Assembly: GCA_963746255.1 (NCBI GenBank)
Contig: CAVVAJ010000007.1
Location: 930,001 to 994,000, forward strand
Direction: 5' to 3'
From: DAOVXM01 sp963746255
GTDB lineage: Bacteria; Chloroflexota; Anaerolineae; Anaerolineales; UBA4823
Length of the DNA: 64,000 bases
The notes under the pieces are model-generated. The model was not told the origin of the DNA. It made no database searches and saw only the letters and a program-made list of their open reading frames with translations. Positions within the stretch are counted from its first letter, which is position 1. Every line of letters begins with the position of its first letter. A program made the position numbers and the translations under genes. Shown in pieces: positions 1 through 8,983 of the stretch.

Positions 1-96
1 CGCGGTTGGGACGAAAACGGAAATCCCACGCTGCAGACGCTGCGCCGCCTGGGAATTGATCTGCCTGAGGCAATCAATTTAATTCAAAGGAGCTAA
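1..96 (+). CDS. C-terminal end of a probable aldehyde ferredoxin oxidoreductase (partial)
   Basis: An open frame runs in from the left edge and stops at 94-96. The 31 visible residues begin RGWDENGNPT and continue into TLQTLRRLGIDLPEA, which resembles the extreme C-terminus of tungsten-dependent aldehyde:ferredoxin oxidoreductases, where a GW(D/T)xxGxPTxxTLxxLGL pattern is typical. Only the tail is present, so no cofactor ligands can be checked. A complete member of the same family lies at 26640-28583 on the other strand. The stop is followed after 2 bases by the GNAT gene, so the two probably share a transcript. The family call rests on a short stretch. Confidence 0.5.
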   Translation, partial: RGWDENGNPTLQTLRRLGIDLPEAINLIQRS

Positions 97-98
97 CG

Positions 99-530
99 AT
101 GAACGCTATGATACAAGAAATGACCGTTCAGGACTATGATGAGATTCGTGCGTTGTGGCAAGAATCAGAAGGAATAGAGCTTAGCGAAGTGGATTCAAAA
201 GCCGATATTGCTCGCTTCCTCAAACGGAATCCGGGACTCAGCTTTGTGGCCCGCGACAACGGGCAGCTCGTGGGCGTCGTCCTCTGTAGTCATGATGGCC
301 GGCGTGGTTATATTGACCAATTGGCTGTACGAAAGTCTCATCGTCGCCAGGGAATTGGTAAGGGATTGGTAGACCGCTGCCTGTATAACTTAATGCGTAG
401 TGGCATCCATAAATGGCATCTTTTTGTCCTCGAAGACAATCAGGACGCCATCGCTTTCTGGAAAAAGCTGGGTTGGGCAAAACGGATGAAACTGGCAACG
501 ATGTCGCTAAATCAGGTTAATAGAGATTGA
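99..530 (+). CDS. GNAT family N-acetyltransferase
   Basis: A 143-residue single-domain protein of the Gcn5-related N-acetyltransferase fold, which transfers an acetyl group from acetyl-CoA to an amine. The pyrophosphate-binding motif A is clear as RRQGIGKG at residues 82-89, after a beta strand YIDQLAVRKS. The FW-KLGW stretch near the C-terminus is typical of the last strands. An AAAGGAG ribosome site precedes the ATG, which lies 2 bases after the previous stop. The substrate is unknown. The 3' half of this gene and the start of the next one are duplicated at 18527-18744. Confidence 0.85.
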   Translation: MNAMIQEMTVQDYDEIRALWQESEGIELSEVDSKADIARFLKRNPGLSFVARDNGQLVGVVLCSHDGRRGYIDQLAVRKSHRRQGIGKGLVDRCLYNLMRSGIHKWHLFVLEDNQDAIAFWKKLGWAKRMKLATMSLNQVNRD

Positions 531-584
531 ACCTGAGGGGCATGTCATGAAAATGAGTATTCTGATATTTGGTGGATCGGGGAA
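367..584 (+). repeat. 218-bp duplicated segment, copy 1
   Basis: This segment covers the 3' half of the GNAT gene and the first codons of the truncated gene at 547. It recurs at 18527-18744 at a constant offset of 18160 bases with about five substitutions. Beyond 584 the two copies still share patches (around GGCTGGGA) but with small deletions, so the homology was once longer. Copy 1 is the one attached to a complete GNAT gene. Confidence 0.9.
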
Positions 585-636
585 GATAGGCACGGCTGTT
601 GGCTGGGACTTGGGCAAAGTAAATGATGTAGCGTAG
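547..636 (+). pseudogene. Start of a Rossmann-fold protein, truncated after 29 codons
   Basis: The frame begins MKMSILIFGGSGKIGTAV, which contains a GGSGKIG nucleotide-binding loop like that of NAD(P)-binding saccharopine-dehydrogenase-like or SDR proteins. It ends at TAG (634-636) after 29 residues, far too short for the fold. It follows the GNAT stop by 16 bases and was probably co-transcribed. A second, even shorter copy of this stub lies at 18707-18766. Both look like remnants of one ancestral gene. Confidence 0.5.
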
Positions 637-708
637 TGGGCCTCATTGTACGATGGGAGGATGCGCTTTTTGCCCGGCTGTGGCAACCCTGCTATTGATT
701 TTACAGCG

Positions 709-906
709 CTAGAGATGCACAGGTCCAGGTTGGAAGATCGCCTCCTCTTTCAACTTTACTGGTCTCTTCTCCTTGATTTTCTGTTGAAACATCCGATAAC
801 GCGCAGCTTTAACACTCAGTTTAAGCAGGGCGACTAATGTCCAGCATATAAAGATTGCGCCCAGACATATCAGCGCCAGGCCAAGCCAATCAAGAGCAGT
901 AATACC
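709..906 (-). pseudogene. Remnant of a small membrane protein
   Basis: On the minus strand an open stretch without a normal start codon encodes a hydrophobic helix (LGLALICLGAIFICWTLVALL) followed by a charged tail (KAARYRMFQQKIKEKR). It lies between stops at about 909 and 709. The absence of an ATG/GTG/TTG start and the decayed surroundings suggest a gene fragment. No family was recognised. Confidence 0.2.
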
Positions 907-1695
907 TTAAATCACCGTTATTCCTTCGTCTGCAGACGAATATAGAGATAAATTCCAGGCTACTGCTGCATCCACCCTCGTCATCAGCTCTTCCACAACG
1001 ATATGCCTAAGGGACGGGACACCACTCAGCACCTTGTTCCATACATCGATTATTCCATCATCCTTGCTCTGCATTAGCGGTCTCAGCTGTCTTGAGAGGT
1101 GGTTCAGGTTTCGATTCCCCTCTAAGCTCATCGCCGCCACTTCTACATACTCAAACTCCCCCGTCGTTCTCATAAAAGCCGCTATCATGAACTGCCGCAG
1201 CAGCTGGTATAACGGTCCCTGGAACGGGCATCCCTGATTCCCGTCAAATGTTTGCAGAACAATCCCTGCCTTCTCCAAATACTCCCAGTAGTGTCTGTTA
1301 CGGTGCCGTTTGCTGCTCTATAAGTTACACTTTTTTTCCTGTTGCGGGATCGTTCACTATATCCAGCCCCCGGCACACTTCCTGCTCCTCCTTGCTGCCG
1401 TTGGCATGGGCGCTGCAGCGACCATAGTTGCGTTCAGTGTACTTCCATTCAACCAGCGCGGCACTCCTATTCCTATCTCGTCCATCGTAAAATATCGCCG
1501 TATCGATGCTGGTGCGGTTTTGCCCTCTCCCTTGTATACCTGAACTATCCCGCCATACGGGCAATGTGCATTGGCAAAACCCCATACCCAACAAGACAAA
1601 TCTTAACTCTTTTATTTGCCCCGACACACAAGATAATTCACATTGAATACCACGGCTTGCCATTGTTTACATTGTGGATAAATACACAAGGATAA
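907..1695 (-). pseudogene. Broken nuclease-like gene (PD-(D/E)XK-like motif)
   Basis: Two minus-strand pieces in different frames seem to belong to one dead gene. The upstream piece (1325-1663) contains SIDTAIFYDG followed about 18 residues later by VEWKYTE. This D...ExK spacing is that of PD-(D/E)XK nucleases such as restriction-endonuclease-like proteins. The downstream piece (907-1278) reads GPLYQLLRQFMIAA and ends in an acidic tail. At least one frameshift separates them and no credible start is visible. The nuclease assignment is from the motif only. Confidence 0.3.
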
Positions 1696-2145
1696 CTCTG
1701 TTGAGGAAAGGGTGTTTTGTTTATTGCTCAATTGTCCTTCTACAAGGAGGCAGACATGACTAAAACAACTTTCTATGGTTTGAGCTAAGCATGCAAAATA
1801 TTGCTACGCTCGCTTAACAACTCCAGTAACCATACCGGCTCTCCGGATCCTGAGGTAGCTTTCTAGCGATCCTGGCTTTGGCTGGTTGATCGGCTCGGGT
1901 TATGACTACAAGGACTCCCTGTCGGGAAGTATGCCAGCAGGCTATAGAAATTGGATCGGAACTAGATCGACTAAATCTCGATCCGCTGGGTATTTGAGGC
2001 CAACAATGCCAAGTGATCAGCCTTCGATCATCTCACAATTTTAAAGTATTACTAGCCACATAATGCCAGGTTGGTGTTCCTTGGAGATACTTTACACGAG
2101 TTAGGTTCACCCAGTCACACGAAACAGTTGAAAGGACCAAAGGTT
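1279..2145. other. Gene-poor stretch with remnants
   Basis: Apart from the broken minus-strand frame above and a 10-codon stub at 1756-1788, this stretch shows no convincing gene. It holds scattered short frames and probably the promoter of the lipoprotein gene that starts at 2146. Confidence 0.4.
1756..1788 (+). pseudogene. Ten-codon gene stub with a strong ribosome site
   Basis: An AAGGAGG ribosome site lies 5 bases before ATG at 1756. The frame reads MTKTTFYGLS and then TAA. It looks like the first codons of a lost gene. A leader peptide is possible but nothing downstream supports it. Confidence 0.25.
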
Positions 2146-3357
2146 ATGAGGGACCTGAATTTAAATAGAATACTGTTTTTCAAAATGGTTATATTGTTAG
2201 TTGGTTTCATCACAACGTCTTGTTCTTCGTTCTCCAAGGTACCAGCAGCAGAGTTAGAGCGGATCGTAAATCGCGATAGTGTGCCATTTGACGTTCAGTC
2301 GATTCCAGATGAGGTTTTAGACCATCTTGCATCAAATAGAGTTCTACTTGTTGGTGAAAACCATTTTCTTCGCGAGCACCGTGAGTTGATGGCGGAGTTG
2401 CTCCGTGAATTACATGCCCGGGGGTTTCGCCAATACCTGTTCGAGTGGACCCAGGCGGCCGATTGGCTGCTTGCTGACTACGTCAATGAAGGTGGTCTAG
2501 AGCCCGATTGGATACCTCCCCACGACATTGGCGGAGTCACTCTGACGGCTATCCGCGACTTCAATCGAACGCTGCCGGAAAACGAACGCATTCGGGTGCA
2601 CGCGATTGACGTCCATCTTCCGGATTACGGTGGTGCAGAATCCTGGGTTTACATTATAGAGGCGATGTCGAAACACCTACCTAATCCAGGTCCCCTCTCA
2701 AAGTTTTTACAAGACAACCACGGCAATCCCGACAGCCACACAGCCCAACTCGAGACTCTGCAAACCGAGCTGCAAGCCGATCGATCCGAACTTATCACCT
2801 CCTGGGGTGAGTACTGGTACGACACTGTCGTAGAGATGGTTGAGGTTGAGATGAAAAGCATTCCAGTGCGCGCTATCAGGGAGAGCAACTATGATGAGTC
2901 AGTGCGCCTACGAGAGGAAGCCATTAAGCAGTTGGCTGACCGCAGAATACAGAGCAGTCCGCACGGTACGGTAATCAACTTTGGCTCCACCCATGCGCAA
3001 AAGAAGCGACTCTGGGGTACCGACATAGAGTGGTTGGGAGATTTTCTGGTCCACAAAAGCGAAATCACTGGCGGTTCAGTCATTACGTTGTGGGTCGCGT
3101 CGGCACATATTGTATCCGCTCCTGGAAGCGGGAACCCGGACTTTGACTTGACATCTTCCCCCGAAAACGAACTTCTCCGCGTGATGGAGCAGACCTGGCC
3201 AGACCAGATTGTCTTCCTGCCGCTCGACGACCCAATATTCCAAGACGGAAGAATCCCGATTAACTCCTCCGGAGAAATATATGTAGCCAGCCCCCAGCGG
3301 TATTTCGATGCGTTCATATTACTGCCGCGAGCACATCGGGACTTCGTCGGCGATTGA
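2146..3357 (+). CDS. ChaN/erythromycin-esterase-like lipoprotein
   Basis: A 403-residue exported protein. The chosen ATG at 2146 is preceded by AAAGGACCAAAGG and opens a classical signal peptide (RILFFKMVILLVGFITTSC) whose Cys26 is a probable lipid anchor. The longer frame from 2071 would bury this signal. The body carries LLVGENHF (about residues 68-75) and later NFGSTHAQ. These are the GExH and late His signatures of the ChaN / erythromycin-esterase-like fold, whose members bind haem or hydrolyse small molecules. Substrate unknown. It stands alone on the plus strand between decayed DNA and a minus-strand group. Confidence 0.65.
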   Translation: MRDLNLNRILFFKMVILLVGFITTSCSSFSKVPAAELERIVNRDSVPFDVQSIPDEVLDHLASNRVLLVGENHFLREHRELMAELLRELHARGFRQYLFEWTQAADWLLADYVNEGGLEPDWIPPHDIGGVTLTAIRDFNRTLPENERIRVHAIDVHLPDYGGAESWVYIIEAMSKHLPNPGPLSKFLQDNHGNPDSHTAQLETLQTELQADRSELITSWGEYWYDTVVEMVEVEMKSIPVRAIRESNYDESVRLREEAIKQLADRRIQSSPHGTVINFGSTHAQKKRLWGTDIEWLGDFLVHKSEITGGSVITLWVASAHIVSAPGSGNPDFDLTSSPENELLRVMEQTWPDQIVFLPLDDPIFQDGRIPINSSGEIYVASPQRYFDAFILLPRAHRDFVGD

Positions 3358-3499
3358 ATGCCGGGCGAGGAGTGTGCGATCTTATTGCCTTCGTGATCTT
3401 CATCTACACCGATTGGCAGCTTTGCCCCCTATTGTTGAAATTGGACATTTTTCGTCCGGGTTGGATCAGTATGTGCATGGCGCACTAAATATTAGATAG

Positions 3500-3922
3500 T
3501 CAACTTGCATTCTGTAGACTGGCTCGAATTTCGCTTGCGAATCGGCTCAATGTCTCTGGTTGAGCCTGAGTGTTATCCCAATCAAGAATAATATTGTCTC
3601 CAAAAAAGCGTGGAACGATATGAAGATGAAAGTGCAATACATCCTGTTGCCCAGCCTTGCCATTGGATTGAACGAGATTCATCCCTTCGCATTTGGACAC
3701 GTTTCTCACACCCTGTGCGATCTTGACTGTTGCTTTGAATATCGCAGCTGCCTGCTCATCGGTCAGGTCATAGACTGTTTCAACATGTTCGTGCGTGACG
3801 ACTAAAACTTTGTAAGGATTGGGTTGCTCCAGGCTTAAAAATGCGACCACGAGATCATTTTTATAAACGAAGTGGGCAGGGAGTTCGCCTGACATAATCC
3901 GACAAAAAACGCATCTATCCAT
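3500..3922 (-). CDS. HIT family nucleotide hydrolase/transferase
   Basis: A histidine-triad protein of about 140 residues. The HxHxHxx signature is HFHLHIVPR (His97, His99, His101 when starting at MDRC), preceded by the usual NGKAGQQDVLH stretch. An N-terminal CVFC pair is typical of Zn-binding HIT members. HIT proteins hydrolyse or transfer nucleoside monophosphates such as AMP-lysine or AMP-NH2. The start at 3922 is preferred over 3955 because AGGAAGG lies just upstream. The broken phosphotransferase gene ends 29 bases upstream on the same strand. Confidence 0.88.
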   Translation of the reverse strand: MDRCVFCRIMSGELPAHFVYKNDLVVAFLSLEQPNPYKVLVVTHEHVETVYDLTDEQAAAIFKATVKIAQGVRNVSKCEGMNLVQSNGKAGQQDVLHFHLHIVPRFFGDNIILDWDNTQAQPETLSRFASEIRASLQNAS

Positions 3923-3951
3923 ATCCTTCCTCTTTGAATAAATCTGAGTAA

Positions 3952-4935
3952 TCACTCGCTTTTACCAAACAGATCATCAAATGTTTCGATCTGTAAACCA
4001 GTATGTTCGATATAAAGATGATGAACCCGTCGGTGTGCCATCCTGGCTGGCACGCATGGCTTCTGCAGCCAGCGCATTCATACCCATCCATGTTCCGCCC
4101 AGGGTTAGTGAAACCGTCAAATCTAGCAGACGCCGCGCACAGGCAATGGCTTCTAATGAATCTATGTGATCCACCAGTTTCCCTGCTTTGCGTTGATCGC
4201 CCTGAAAAATTTTGGAGCGCAACTCCGGCCTGCCGTGTAAGTGCGCCAGAATAAGCGTCCAGGCGAGATCAAAGCGTGGATCAGTTGCAGAAAAGTTGGT
4301 CCAATCAATAACCCTCGCGCCATCGTCCGCGCTGACCAGAACATTTCCCGGATGAAAATCCTGGTGCACGGGTGATGGGCGCGAGCAAGCAAATAAGGCG
4401 TTCGTGCTGCCACCCATACCAAAAATGGGGCACCATAAACCTCGGGGAATTTTTGCAGGGATCCGCGTGCCTCGTTGAGCCAACGGTCAATGAAGAAGAA
4501 AAGATCATCATCTAGCAGGTTGTTATCGTACTGTTTCCATTCCAAATCATGCAAATATACGGATAGCCGGCAGAATTGATCGAGGAGCTGCGTCTGTATT
4601 TCCACAGGAGTTTTGCCAAGCAGATCCCACATCACTTCACCCTGGACGTTGTCCATTATGATAAAGGGTCCAGCAACAGGTGAGGGCTCCGTCTCCAACT
4701 GGTAAACACACGGCACAGGATAGTCAGCGTCACGTAACATTTTCATGTTGTTGAATTCCCGCGCCGCCTTTGCCTGACTCCCCGCACGAGAATAGATGCG
4801 TCATACCCAGTTCGCGTGGGTTTGTGGATCGCTGCCAAATTCTACAGTGAGGAGGTAATTGTCACTTTCCCAACCATCAGAAAGTTTTTCAAGACAAGTA
4901 ATGGATAACGATGTCTTATCGTTGGACTTAGTCAT
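3952..4935 (-). pseudogene. Inactivated aminoglycoside phosphotransferase-like gene
   Basis: This is a dead paralogue of the intact gene at 10661-11677. Aligned by eye, both share KLSDGWESDNY/KLRDGWESDNY, the HQDFHPGNVL catalytic loop and the C-terminal TGLQIETFD. Here the codon matching Trp of NWVW is TGA instead of TGG (near 4799-4801). The frame changes before the catalytic loop (about 4370-4390) and again near 4020. The start codon at 4933-4935 and the original stop at 3952-3954 are still present. The ancestral product would be an APH-fold small-molecule kinase. Confidence 0.85.
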
Positions 4936-5005
4936 AAGGTATTATTCCAGGATTTGTTTCGTTCAACTAATTCTAAATTTTTCCCGCATTGAAAATTACA
5001 AGATA

Positions 5006-5587
5006 TTAATCTACTTCGATTACATACGAACCCACTGCCCAATCGTACGGCGTGCGGTGCTTTTTCGAGATCAGTGCAGATGCAATATAAATCCCAACCA
5101 ATACATATACCAACACAAACCCGACTGACACCACAGGAGACGATTCAACCGGCGAAAACGGTAACCCCTCAATATGGTAAATGCTGGTGTGTGCAATCTG
5201 CCAGGGCAGGAATTTGAGCAGGTTGCGCAAGAAGGCGTGTCGCCTAGTTAACGCCTCGCAGTTGGCATTGACGACGTGCAGGCCGTTCCTCTGCTTCCCC
5301 CAGCTCGCCTGGTGAGAGCTGCTCTCGAAGAAGGTGAAATAGAGGATAACTGGGAGAATAAGTGTCAGAAATGCGAACCCATCCCTCACCCATGGCGAGG
5401 TGAAGAATGGCGAGATGTCCTCGAGCACGCCTCTCGAGAGGATCAATCCATAGTTCACAAACGCCAGAACCAAAATGTAGGTGAAGATGATCAAGTAATC
5501 GAACAGAAACGCTTTCAACCGTATTCCAAAGCCTGCGTATTGGAAATTTTCAGCGCTATTACCATGGGTTTCGAATAAAGCTTTCAT
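5006..5587 (-). CDS. RDD family membrane protein
   Basis: A 193-residue protein with the RDD-domain layout: an N-terminal GFGIRLKAFLFDYLIIF segment with the Arg...Asp pair in the first helix, a second helix around FLTLILPVILYFTFFE, a central GLHVVNANCEALT strand region, and a last helix followed by HRTPYDWAVGSYVI. RDD proteins are small polytopic membrane proteins of uncertain role, sometimes linked to ion antiport. It is transcribed toward the broken APH-like gene. No promoter block of the neighbouring regulon is visible. Confidence 0.8.
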   Translation of the reverse strand: MKALFETHGNSAENFQYAGFGIRLKAFLFDYLIIFTYILVLAFVNYGLILSRGVLEDISPFFTSPWVRDGFAFLTLILPVILYFTFFESSSHQASWGKQRNGLHVVNANCEALTRRHAFLRNLLKFLPWQIAHTSIYHIEGLPFSPVESSPVVSVGFVLVYVLVGIYIASALISKKHRTPYDWAVGSYVIEVD

Positions 5588-5693
5588 ATCTATTTCCTAC
5601 GTCAAGAGGTTTATTTATCGATCATTTGCAGGTGACTGGCCCTTTCCCAGCATCCCGAAGGGAGTTGAATGACTGCTACCTTGCTAGAAAGTC

Positions 5694-7154
5694 TTATTCT
5701 GATCTCCGCGCCCTTAGGTACATCACGGTATACATCACACTCCAGCCAATTCCAAGCACGACGCCCGTGATCAAGCCGTAGAAAATCTCAGGATAGGCCA
5801 TATGCATGTCCGGCCAAATTGGAAATCCCGTCAACTGCGGCACTCCGAACAGCCAGAGCAGGGCGACACCACCGTACAGAACCACCGTAAGGAGGATACG
5901 GCTTTTTCCCTGGTTTCTCCAGCGCGACCAACCGTATGCAATCCCAATGATCTGAACAAATGGTGTCAGCATAAGGGTCCAATACAGGAAACGTATGTGT
6001 AAAGGTACAGACACAGGTGCAGGTGATTTACCAACCAGCATGCCTGCAACTTGTTTAGATAAATCATCAATTTGGATTATCTGTTCAAAACCGTTGGCAT
6101 TGGCAAGTAGGATAACTCCAGAGCCGATCTCGGGCAGTAGCAAGATACTGGTGCGAAAATTGCTCAGAGCTCCTGAATGTCCAAGAAGGCGCGTTTCATC
6201 CAGCGTACCAACAACCCAGCCCATGCCATAGTGCTCATCTTCACCCACGGGAGCTGCAGGAGCGTGCAGTTCGGCAATCCCCTGCGGAGAGAGAATGGAG
6301 GTATTGCCATAGCGTCCACTATCCAGGTGCGCAATCGCGTAGTGCGACATATCCTCAACACTGGCAATCAGCCCGCCGGAGGCAAGGCTAAAACGTCCTT
6401 CTGCTTTGGCAACGAAGGGATACGCGAACATGTAGCGGTGCCCTTCCGCTAATCCGTCAATCAGTGCGGGTGCGCGGGAGGCGTAGGAATGGCGCATATC
6501 AAGCGGCTCAAAAATATGCTCGGTTACGTAATCGGCGTAGGACTGCCCACTTACCTGCTCCACAATCCACCCGGCAATGATGTAGTTGAGGTTGCTGTAT
6601 TGGTAGTTTGTCCCAACCGGACCGGTGAGCTGGACCGTCTCGAGATCATTAGCCAACTCCTGTGATCCTGGCTGCACATTCCAATCGCGGTCGCCATCTG
6701 CCCTTGAGATGCCCGTGGTGTGGTTAAGTAGATTGCGTACCGTGATTTCGGCGGAAGCTTTTTTATCGGCTAGTTCGAACCACGACAGGTAGGTCTGGAC
6801 AGGTGCGTCCAAGTTTATTTTACCGCCTTCGACCAGCTGCAACGCCGCCAGCGCAGTAAACGACTTGGTGAGCGATGCGATGTAGAAGGGGGTTTGCGGC
6901 GTAACCGTCCGCCCGGACGAATCGGCAACGCCAAAGCCCTGAAGGTATGCGATCTGGCCGTCCTGGACTATGCCAAGCCCCAGCCCAGGAATGCCCAGGT
7001 TATCCACCTGTTCTGAAACGTAAGCATCAATGGCGGCGAAATCCGTCTCCGTTTGCTGTGTCGGGCTGGCGTTCACGTCTCCAATCGTCTGCACGAGCGC
7101 CAGGGTCAGGCAGATCAGCGCTAAGAAAATTCGATAACCTTTGTGGGTGTTCAT
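5694..7154 (-). CDS. Serine hydrolase of the class C beta-lactamase/penicillin-binding protein fold, with membrane tail
   Basis: A 486-residue exported protein. After a signal peptide come the three active-site motifs of the serine beta-lactamase fold: SLTK (Ser94, Lys97), YSN (186-188) and HSG (326-328) in place of KTG. Three hydrophobic helices follow residue 385, so the catalytic domain is probably tethered outside the membrane. Such proteins act as D-aminopeptidases, esterases or peptidoglycan hydrolases, and true beta-lactamase activity is not implied. Its promoter at 7203-7230 belongs to the five-copy regulon block, about 49 bases before the ATG. Confidence 0.85.
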   Translation of the reverse strand: MNTHKGYRIFLALICLTLALVQTIGDVNASPTQQTETDFAAIDAYVSEQVDNLGIPGLGLGIVQDGQIAYLQGFGVADSSGRTVTPQTPFYIASLTKSFTALAALQLVEGGKINLDAPVQTYLSWFELADKKASAEITVRNLLNHTTGISRADGDRDWNVQPGSQELANDLETVQLTGPVGTNYQYSNLNYIIAGWIVEQVSGQSYADYVTEHIFEPLDMRHSYASRAPALIDGLAEGHRYMFAYPFVAKAEGRFSLASGGLIASVEDMSHYAIAHLDSGRYGNTSILSPQGIAELHAPAAPVGEDEHYGMGWVVGTLDETRLLGHSGALSNFRTSILLLPEIGSGVILLANANGFEQIIQIDDLSKQVAGMLVGKSPAPVSVPLHIRFLYWTLMLTPFVQIIGIAYGWSRWRNQGKSRILLTVVLYGGVALLWLFGVPQLTGFPIWPDMHMAYPEIFYGLITGVVLGIGWSVMYTVMYLRARRSE

Positions 7155-7202
7155 GCAGGTCTCCTTTTGAAGTAAATGGAACCAATAAAATTATCAATTA
7201 AT

Positions 7203-7271
7203 ATTCTATTGGTTTAGGGGAACTCTGTAACCTGTCTCTTTAAGAGGAAACACCTGTCCATTTGGACAGGT
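7203..7271 (-). promoter_or_regulatory. Regulon promoter/operator block, copy 1 (serine hydrolase)
   Basis: Read on the minus strand: palindrome ACCTGTCC-N4-GGACAGGT (7252-7271), then 21 bases containing GAGACAGGT, then -35 TTACAG (7225-7230), 16 bases, and -10 TAGAAT (7203-7208). Spacing and sequence match four other blocks in this window. The GACAGGT half-site abuts the -35, which suits an activator or repressor contacting RNA polymerase. Confidence 0.8.
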
Positions 7272-7311
7272 GTTTCACTGACCACCCAATATAATCTAGT
7301 CTACAGGGCGG

Positions 7312-7353
7312 ATAAACACCCTCGGTTTCGTTGACGAAACCGAGGGTGTTTAT
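7312..7353 (-). terminator. Perfect 19-bp hairpin
   Basis: A 19-bp perfect inverted repeat with a TTGA loop (stems 7312-7330 and 7335-7353), rich in GGTTTCG. It lies after the stop of the flavodoxin-fold gene (7449) and before the serine hydrolase promoter, so it probably ends the upstream transcript. It has no clear T-tract on either strand, so a protein-binding or RNA-processing role is possible. Confidence 0.5.
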
Positions 7354-7448
7354 GTGTGTCTCTTCATGAAATTAACAGACTATCGTTTGATCGTTCGAGG
7401 TGATCATTTGCGATCCGCACCTACCATCTCGAATTTTTATGAACTGTA

Positions 7449-8783
7449 TCATTTGGCGTTCGCCAAGTACGGCTGGCGCTTCAGCGACTTCAACGCGCCA
7501 TAGCGTTTAGCCCACCGGTTCCAGCGCAACCAGCCGGTCAGCCAGTACAACCAGTGCGGGATGATCGGTTTCGCCAGACCATCCCGCGCGGCTTTCGGGA
7601 TGGCACCCTCCAGTGCCAGCCCTTCGGCGGCCAGTTCCAGCGACTTGCGCATGAGGATGGTCTTCCCGCCCCCTTCAGCCAGCACCGCCCCGTTTATCAT
7701 CTCGCCGCCACCCAACGCCAGCGAGCCCGCCCACTCAAACCCTGCCTGCCGGGCGAAGGTTTCACAGATCGCCAGCGCGGTCGCAGTCTGATACGCTTCG
7801 GGGAATCCGCAGTTGGCGATGGCGGTGAACAACTGCCGGTGAGACGGATCCCTCCCCTGCCGGTGCGCGGTGATGCACTCGAGCGCTTCGATCACCGGGG
7901 CGGGCAGCGTATCCACATACAGCGGGAAAGCCAGCGTTACCAGATCGGCCGCCTCCACTGCCTCCAGCAGAGCCTGCATCTTTTGAGGATTGCGCAGTAC
8001 GGTGTGCAGGTATATTGTTTCAGTTTGGATGGAGCGTGCCTCCAACTGCTCGAACATGTATCCACCCAGTGAATTCGAGGTGCTCTTACGCGTTTTCGGA
8101 CTGCCCACGAGCAGCAGCGCACGCTGGATGTCAACCGGTCCGCGGTCATTGCCTGTCTCGAGTACAGACGCGGGATTGCCGTCTATCGGCAGTTCCACTC
8201 GCTTAGACGATCGACCGCTCTGCAAATCGTCCAGCCATTTCTGAGCCGAGGCACGCATATCCCCATCCGATTGACCCGTCAGGACCACATCACTGGCCCA
8301 TGTTTTGGAATGCCAGTTGAGGGCGTTACGCTGGACGAGATGCCGGAACACAGCTTCGGACTGGGCGTCGGGCGCTTCCATCCAGCCCACGACCAGAAGA
8401 TCGGGATTTTTCTTGTAACGCTTGGCGTGATGTGTCTCGCCTGCGACCCGGGCGAAAAACGGTGAGATGTTCTGAATCTGGTGGTCCACCATGCGCTTGA
8501 GCGTCGAGGAATACCCACCAAACGTGACCGGGGTGAGATAGACCATCAGATCGCAGTTGACGAGCGCTTCGGCGATGGGGCGGTTGTCATCGTTCACGTT
8601 GCACACGCCAGGGATGCGGATCCAGCAGAAGAAATCGCCGGCGCAGTTGCCGATCTTTTTCTCACTCAGGACGATGTGCTCCACGTCCCAGCCCTGGGTT
8701 TGAAGCTGTGCCATCAGCGCTGCACGCACGCGCTCGCCTGTGTTGTCATTTGCTCGTGATCCATCGAGAAGTATTGCTTTCAT
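7449..8783 (-). CDS. Two-domain flavodoxin-like NAD(P)H oxidoreductase
   Basis: A 444-residue protein with two flavodoxin-fold halves. The first (1-190) starts MKAILLDGSRANDNTGERV, an FMN-phosphate-loop pattern of the NADPH-dependent FMN reductase family. It carries Cys47, Cys53 and Cys61 in a spacing like the cysteine cluster of iron-sulfur flavoproteins. The second half (about 220-370) repeats the fold with LLLVGSPKTRKSTSNSLG and AFPLYVDTLPAP. It would move electrons through FMN; the partner is unknown. Start supported by AAAGGAG. Its promoter is regulon block copy 2. Confidence 0.75.
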   Translation of the reverse strand: MKAILLDGSRANDNTGERVRAALMAQLQTQGWDVEHIVLSEKKIGNCAGDFFCWIRIPGVCNVNDDNRPIAEALVNCDLMVYLTPVTFGGYSSTLKRMVDHQIQNISPFFARVAGETHHAKRYKKNPDLLVVGWMEAPDAQSEAVFRHLVQRNALNWHSKTWASDVVLTGQSDGDMRASAQKWLDDLQSGRSSKRVELPIDGNPASVLETGNDRGPVDIQRALLLVGSPKTRKSTSNSLGGYMFEQLEARSIQTETIYLHTVLRNPQKMQALLEAVEAADLVTLAFPLYVDTLPAPVIEALECITAHRQGRDPSHRQLFTAIANCGFPEAYQTATALAICETFARQAGFEWAGSLALGGGEMINGAVLAEGGGKTILMRKSLELAAEGLALEGAIPKAARDGLAKPIIPHWLYWLTGWLRWNRWAKRYGALKSLKRQPYLANAK

Positions 8784-8868
8784 GGTTAATCAATCTCCTT
8801 TCGGTTTGTGTTGGTGGCTGGCGATTACCCCAGCAAGTGCTACCCTAAAACGAGCTTGTCTATAAAAT

Positions 8869-8937
8869 ATTCTACAGATTTAGAAACAGCCTGTAACCTG
8901 TCTCTTATAAAGGGAATACCTGTCCATTTGGACAGGT
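8869..8937 (-). promoter_or_regulatory. Regulon promoter/operator block, copy 2 (flavodoxin-like gene)
   Basis: Minus-strand order: palindrome ACCTGTCC-N4-GGACAGGT (8918-8937), 21 bases with AGACAGGT, -35 TTACAG (8891-8896), 16 bases, -10 TAGAAT (8869-8874). Geometry is identical to copies 1 and 4. Confidence 0.8.
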
Positions 8938-8983
8938 ATTTCACCTGACACGCAATAAAATCTAGACCAGGGTGTTCTCTGTG

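Noticed and set aside
5694..7154. Beta-lactamase resistance gene
   Set aside because: Motifs fit the wider serine hydrolase family with a membrane tail and HSG instead of KTG; resistance cannot be claimed.
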